A stretch of DNA of 64,000 bases, taken from Cryptomeria japonica. Taxonomy: Eukaryota > Streptophyta > Pinopsida > Cupressales > Cupressaceae. The stretch covers positions 423,115,757 to 423,179,756 of the forward strand of contig NC_081415.1 in the NCBI RefSeq assembly GCF_030272615.1, written 5' to 3'. Both the position numbers and the translations under genes were made by a program. Of this stretch, positions 58,941 to 64,000 are shown piece by piece. How positions within the stretch are numbered: position 1 is the first letter of the stretch; each line of letters starts with the position of its first letter. The notes beneath the pieces were generated by a model. It worked only from the letters and a program-made list of their open reading frames with translations. It had not been told where the DNA came from and searched no databases.

Positions 58941-60273
58941 ATGGTCGAGAATTTTTTTGGGTTAAATCTCTGAAGCTGTAGAAAGATCCAAGGAGATCCA
59001 ACCAGTAATAAGGATGATAAATGAGATGAGAAGATCGTCAATTTTAAGATGAAGCTTTGCTAGCACGTTTGAAGTTGCAAGAAGATTGTAGATCAAAGAG
59101 GGATGATTTGCACGTTGAAGATCATTGTTTTTTATAATAAAAAGCAATCCATAGGAAGCTGCTAGAGGAAATCAGGGAAGATCACAAGTCATTTACCTGA
59201 TTTTTTTTAGTATGGGAAGTTGTCCAAGTTACATGGGCAAAGTATTTTTTGTCAATGAAGTCAATCATGTTGTTAATGTAGAAGCCACCATCCAAAGGTG
59301 AAGTCCACCCTCCAAAGAGGAGAGTGAAGTCAAACTGACATTTGCATGTCGAGATCATAATGAATTGAGGTTTTGAATAACCTCATGTCTGAAAAGAAGG
59401 TGTAGCCAGACAAGTTGCAACCTAAACAAACAAAGAGATTGCCAAAGGGAAGAAGAGATTGCCAAGATATGAAAAGATCACGTTGATGTTGAGAAGATCG
59501 AGCTAGTGTAGTGTTGTGACCATTTCACGCATCGCCCCATCACAAATGGGGATCCCCTCTTTTGCTTTCAGTTTTAGGGTGTGTTAGGTTAGACTGCTAG
59601 GAGCGATCTTTTGAGAGTGAGTAGGTTTTAGTTGATCTCACATCCAACATTTTTCAAGAAGCACAGATTCATACCTTTTCGCTTGCTTTGATGGAAATGA
59701 GGTGCAAATTTGGCTAAGACAAGATGATTTTGGAGGTCAAATATTCTAATAAGAGTGGGAGAGAAAGTTGGAATAATCATGAAGCTTGGAGCAAATCAAA
59801 TCAAGATAGCGAAAGTTTGCATTTTAGAATACTGTCGTTGACCCCTCAAATGTGCAACTTAAGCATTTCCATTGCTTCCTTTGATTGCTTAGATCAATGA
59901 CTTAATATTTCCATTTCCTTTGTTGATCAAGTTCAACAAACTAAGCGATTCCATTTCCAGTTCAACTTCATGTGCGAATTAAACATTTCGAATTGTATTT
60001 CCTTTGAGGGTCCAAATGTGCGACTTAAGATTTTGAACAATTTCCTTTGCCTCTTCCAAGCAACAACCTAAGTTGCCTCATTTCCTTTGATGATTTGGAT
60101 CAGCAAACTAAGGGAATTCTACTTCCAATCAAGCTTCCAAAGGACATTTCAAATCACTTCCTTTGCCCCTTGAAAAGAGTGACTTAAGGATAAAGCAATT
60201 TCCTTTGCTATGTCAAAAGAGCGACCTAAGGTTTTGTGTCATTTCCTTTTCTATGTGAAAAGTGTGACATAAG
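58941..60273. other. Retroelement debris without readable gene
   Basis: No sustained frame. A GC-richer TGTTGTGACCATTTCACGCA at about 59513 looks like a second LTR start, possibly leading to the ORF at 61344. From about 59820 words such as TGTGCGACTTAAG and TTTCCTTTG recur as diverged repeats. Confidence 0.4.
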
Positions 60274-60399
60274 GATGAGTGATTGTCATTGATCCCCAAA
60301 ATGTGTGACTTAAGGGATGAGTGATTGTCATTGATCCCTGAAATGTGCAACTTAAGGGATGAGCGATTGTCATTGATCCCCAAAATGTGCTACTTAATG
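60274..60399. repeat. 42-bp tandem repeat, three copies
   Basis: GATGAGTGATTGTCATTGAT starts at 60274, 60316 and 60358 (GAGCGATT in the last). Spacing is exactly 42 bp, and it is flanked by more diverged copies on the left. Confidence 0.92.
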
Positions 60400-61343
60400 A
60401 AAAGATGTTTTGTAAAGAAGATGCATTTGACGTGTTTACCACCTTGAATGGGCCCCATGATAGTGAAAAGAGATGTTTTATTTAAATTTGAATTTGTATT
60501 CACAAGTCGACCTTTTGATTTTAATTGCAAATCATTAAATAGAATTCACAAGTCGGCCTTGTGATGAACTATCATACCCTTTCAAGCAACTATAAAGTTG
60601 TGTTGATCATTTCATTTGATCAACAAAAAATCGATATTGCAAATGCTCTTGTGAAGGTAGGGATTCCAATCAGATCTATTTGATGTTTCATATTGTCAAG
60701 TTTTGTCATTGCTTGAAGGCAAATTCATTCCTTATTGACAACAATTTTTATCAAGATTAAGGCGAGGTCATTAGAGGCATCAAATTTGATTATCATTCAT
60801 AGTGAATTGACCTCTTTGATCAGCAAATTCATTATCCAAGACAACAACATTGCATCTGTCAGACTTCAACGATCTTATCATTAATCAAGAAGTGTATTTG
60901 GAAGGATATTACCTCAACATTGTTTTGATAGAAGGCAATATTGCCAAATTATCGATCAAATTGAAGTTCCCAATTAGAGGAAATTATTTGCAGGTCTGAA
61001 TTAACTGATATTTGATCATCTTTATTGAAATTAAACTTTATTCAATGTTGGTATACTTTATTGCTTATTGATTTCGATCATAGGAGGCTGTAATCCATTG
61101 CATTTTAATCATCTAAACACAGTTTCAAGGCATAATTTATTAGTTTGCATGGTTATGTTTAACTAGAATAAAGTTTTTCAAGCTAGGTTTTTAGCATATG
61201 CACCTAGGGTTCTAAGCAATATTGAAGACTTTGATGAATTATCAGCTTTAGATTAGAAATTCTTAACCTAGGCAACTGATTTCCACTTGTAAGTGTTAAT
61301 ATCATATCATTAAGCTAACTTGGACAACTCTCATTGGTAGAAT
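60400..61343. other. Non-genic leader-like stretch before the terminal ORF
   Basis: AT-rich; no gene. A primer site for the downstream ORF was not found. Confidence 0.4.
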
Positions 61344-64000
61344 ATGGCAGGAGTATGACAAACTCTCATCAAGGAGGACTCAAAAGGGGAGGCAATGGAG
61401 TCCAAGATTGCATCATTCTGGAGCAATGCAGGAGATATCAACTACGACCAAATCAACATGAAGAAATTCCAAGGACTGTTGTATACCACCAAACCTTCTA
61501 GACACTCAAAGATGATGATTGGGAGTGGAATAGTGAAAGCAACAAGCTTCCCTCTAGCTATGCAATGTAATGAGTTGATTGTTGAGTGTGCCAAGCATTA
61601 TGATGCAAGCAAAAGGATGATAGTGGCACCTGATGGTAAAGAACTTGCTTACCTTTCCAAGAGAGCTATTAGCGAAGCCTTCCATATACTTGAATTCAAC
61701 AACATGATCTACAAGAGCAAGGAAGCAGTGCATGCATTCTATGATGATGATCTCGACAAATGCCTTGGTATAATCAACAAATATTGGTTATTGAAGAGTA
61801 GGCTTGGCTTATCTAAGGTACCCGCCAAGCTCCATAGAATTGACTTCAAGGAGGAATTCAGTGATTTGATCATTATGCTCAACCGAATTGTAGGAGCCTC
61901 TCAAGCCTCTCAATTTGAGAATTGGATGTTCTACTTCATGGAGATCATATCAGTTGGGAAAGAGAGAATCAACTGGGCAAGGGTTATAAGTAATGAATGA
62001 CATTGATATACAACTCTAGATGTTTGTGCGAACTAGGACATTCTACATGAGTTCATACAACATATATTCACTTGCCAGAGCTCATGAATATGCATGATTG
62101 ATTTATAGACGTCCAATTGGTACAAGAGCTGAAGAATTGAGAGCATGCAAATCATACACACAACTGCATTACCCTAGCAAGACATATTACGAGAGGGTGA
62201 ATGATACCTTCACTATGCACATAACAAGAACATTGCAAGGTGGCATTCATCAAAGATTATCCTCAAAAGTGAAAGAGTTAACAAAGAAGTTTGATGCTTG
62301 ATTTATCTAGTTTTCCAAGTTCACCTATATAAGAATATAAGGATGCTCTTGTCCGCTCTACATGCTACTGAGATATCCTACTGACAAGTTAGTGTTGCTT
62401 GAGTTGGTGAGGCAGTTGATGTCATACAACAAAATTCAAAAGAATGAGGATTCCATTTCCCATCTTCGTTGGACAGTCATTCGAGGTGTGCCCATCCTTG
62501 CAAGCGACAGAGAAGGTGGATGAGGAATTGAAGTCTCTCCTTCTAATTCCATACTTTTCTAGAGACAACTTTGATCCCTATGACATCATCAAAAGATCAA
62601 GTGGAAGAAGACACAAGCATAAGTTACAATTGGAAGATCATTTAATGAATGCTAAGGATGATCTAGACATAAGGAAAAGAATGTGTTCGAGGCTACCTAT
62701 TGACATCGTCAGAGCATGCAAGATATTCAACATTCTTGATCAAGCACAAGACAGTGGAAGATGTGTCCTACTTGAAAATGAGCAAGAGAAAGATAAAGAG
62801 GTGAAAGTTAATTGGGTTGAGGTAGAGATCATTAACCTGAAGGATCTAATGAAGCCAATTTTATCATACACAAGACAATGGGTAGATGCTCAAACCCATG
62901 TATTGAAGAGCCAAGGCACTCAACTGACATTTGAATTGAAGGGATAGGTAGAATCTTCCGATGATGAGATAGAAAGTGAAAGCTAGAGTGGAAGTGCCAC
63001 CCAGTTAGCCCATTCCAAAGGATCCAAGAGGAAAGAATTCAACAAAGAAGAGCCTCCAAAGAACAAGCATAAGTTTAGGACGCTGCAGTTCTACCAGTAC
63101 CTCTTCTGCGCATGAGATGGAAATGAATCAGGCAGCTACTCATGAAGATCACCTACCTAGAGAGAGCATTGATCATGGGGTGAATGAGTTTGTGGAACTA
63201 CAATTCAGAACAACATATGCAAAAGGATGAACAAGGGAAAGAAACCATTGGGTCAAGACAAGGAAATCTCACCTAAGATAGCTAATGATAAGGCAAACAA
63301 TGATGCATATGAGAACATTGAGGATGAAGATCAAGAAGTTACATCTCCACCCCGAGAAGATCAACAATTGAATGAAGTACAAGTAAGATCTAAGAGAAAT
63401 CAACTATCCCTGCATGGCTTAAGGAGAGATTGACAACTCAAGCAACTGTTGAGGTAGCATGATCCTTTATATATGCCACCACCATTGCTTCCTCCCGACT
63501 TAGTTGATGACTTTGGAAAGATAAAAGATTCGACACAAATGATGGATACTTGGATAAATAAGACTTTCAAAAGTGTGATTGCATTCGTAGAAGAATTAGT
63601 GAAGATATTTGACAGCGCTGTAAGTATTCTTGAAAGAACTCAGGTGCTCATGACAACATATGATACTTTTGTTTACACCAGAGACTTCACCATACCCATA
63701 TTGCAAGTAATAAAGAGGGTGCCGAAGCAAACTTTGATGAATGAAGGAGTATTGAAAGATGGACAATCAATCGATTTCCAATAGTGGTGTAATTTGCTTC
63801 GCATGAGAAAGGTCATATTTGAAGATATCAATGATGGATGCACCCAAGTTGATCAAGCAATTGACTTGATACATGACAAGATCTTGGAAGTAGCCGAGAT
63901 CATTCTTAAGAAGGAGAAAAATGAAGGAATTGATATTGATGCTGATTAGCTAGTTGAGCGAGTGAAGATCATCTTCTTTGGGATAGACAGATCAACTTCC
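61344..64000 (+). pseudogene. Long broken ORF of unknown function, runs off the window
   Basis: ATG at 61344 (MAGV) is followed by TGA after four codons, then the same frame is open to 62000. The reading moves to a second frame (62098-62301) and then a third (62444-62947, 63227-63433, 63473-63784 and on to the window end), separated by stops. The N-terminal part contains FENWMFYFMEIISVGKERIN, reminiscent of the FFYF..VG..W stretch of ORF2 in E1 and E2. The middle is Lys/Glu-rich and the later part (VDDFGKIKDSTQMMDTW) is helical. Overall layout and size resemble the other long retroelement ORFs here. Family unknown and homology unproven. Confidence 0.55.

Noticed and set aside
60274-60399. Evenly spaced 42-bp repeats resembling a CRISPR array
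   Set aside because: The repeats abut with no unique spacers, the context is a plant nuclear repeat, and no cas genes are present. Treated as a minisatellite; the same applies to the 41-bp arrays at 28450 and 31722.

Overview
This is a plant nuclear window: AT-rich, full of LTR retrotransposons primed by initiator tRNA-Met, with a single intact gene, a G-type lectin receptor-like kinase. The repeat load and nested insertions suggest a large-genome seed plant. A conifer or other gymnosperm is my guess and is not proven by the sequence.

Layout. 1-4848: AT-rich repeat debris, a LINE-like 3' fragment (1129-1640) and a 1.7-kb unit with inverted ends (3112-4845). 4849-12599: a complete non-autonomous LTR retrotransposon (here E1) with 5-bp target duplication CAAAT. 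It has a zinc-knuckle Gag and a second ORF of about 1,085 codons in place of pol. 12605-27590: a three-layer nest. A LINE-like fragment is split by a minus-strand Copia element (13503-27143), whose 3' LTR is in turn split by a second non-autonomous element (E2, 14157-22140) with the same gag + ORF2 layout. 28191-34730: two 3.27-kb direct repeats with internal sub-arrays, and a partial third copy at 39797-40740. 35999-39377: a decayed minus-strand long ORF. 41300-46575: a minus-strand hAT-type transposase pseudogene split by a solo LTR (43809-45285, duplication TTAAC). 46600-53283: mostly empty, with a (CT)n(AC)n microsatellite. 53284-55779: the receptor kinase. 58453-64000: a further LTR, short tandem repeats and another long broken ORF running off the window.

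Main result. E1 and E2 are different families (LTRs do not align over their length) but share the layout LTR - tRNA-Met site - coiled-coil/CCHC Gag - large conserved ORF2 - polypurine tract - LTR, with no pol. Their leader RNAs, and that of the solo LTR, carry a run of about 6 to 11 tiny hairpins. The stems differ and are kept paired by compensatory changes, and nearly all display UAAC in the loop. The Copia element shares their U5 and LTR-end signature but shows no such run. A plausible reading is a parasite/helper system in which Gag (4-5 knuckles) or ORF2 binds the hairpin array to package the non-autonomous RNA. The structure is visible in the sequence; the function is inference.
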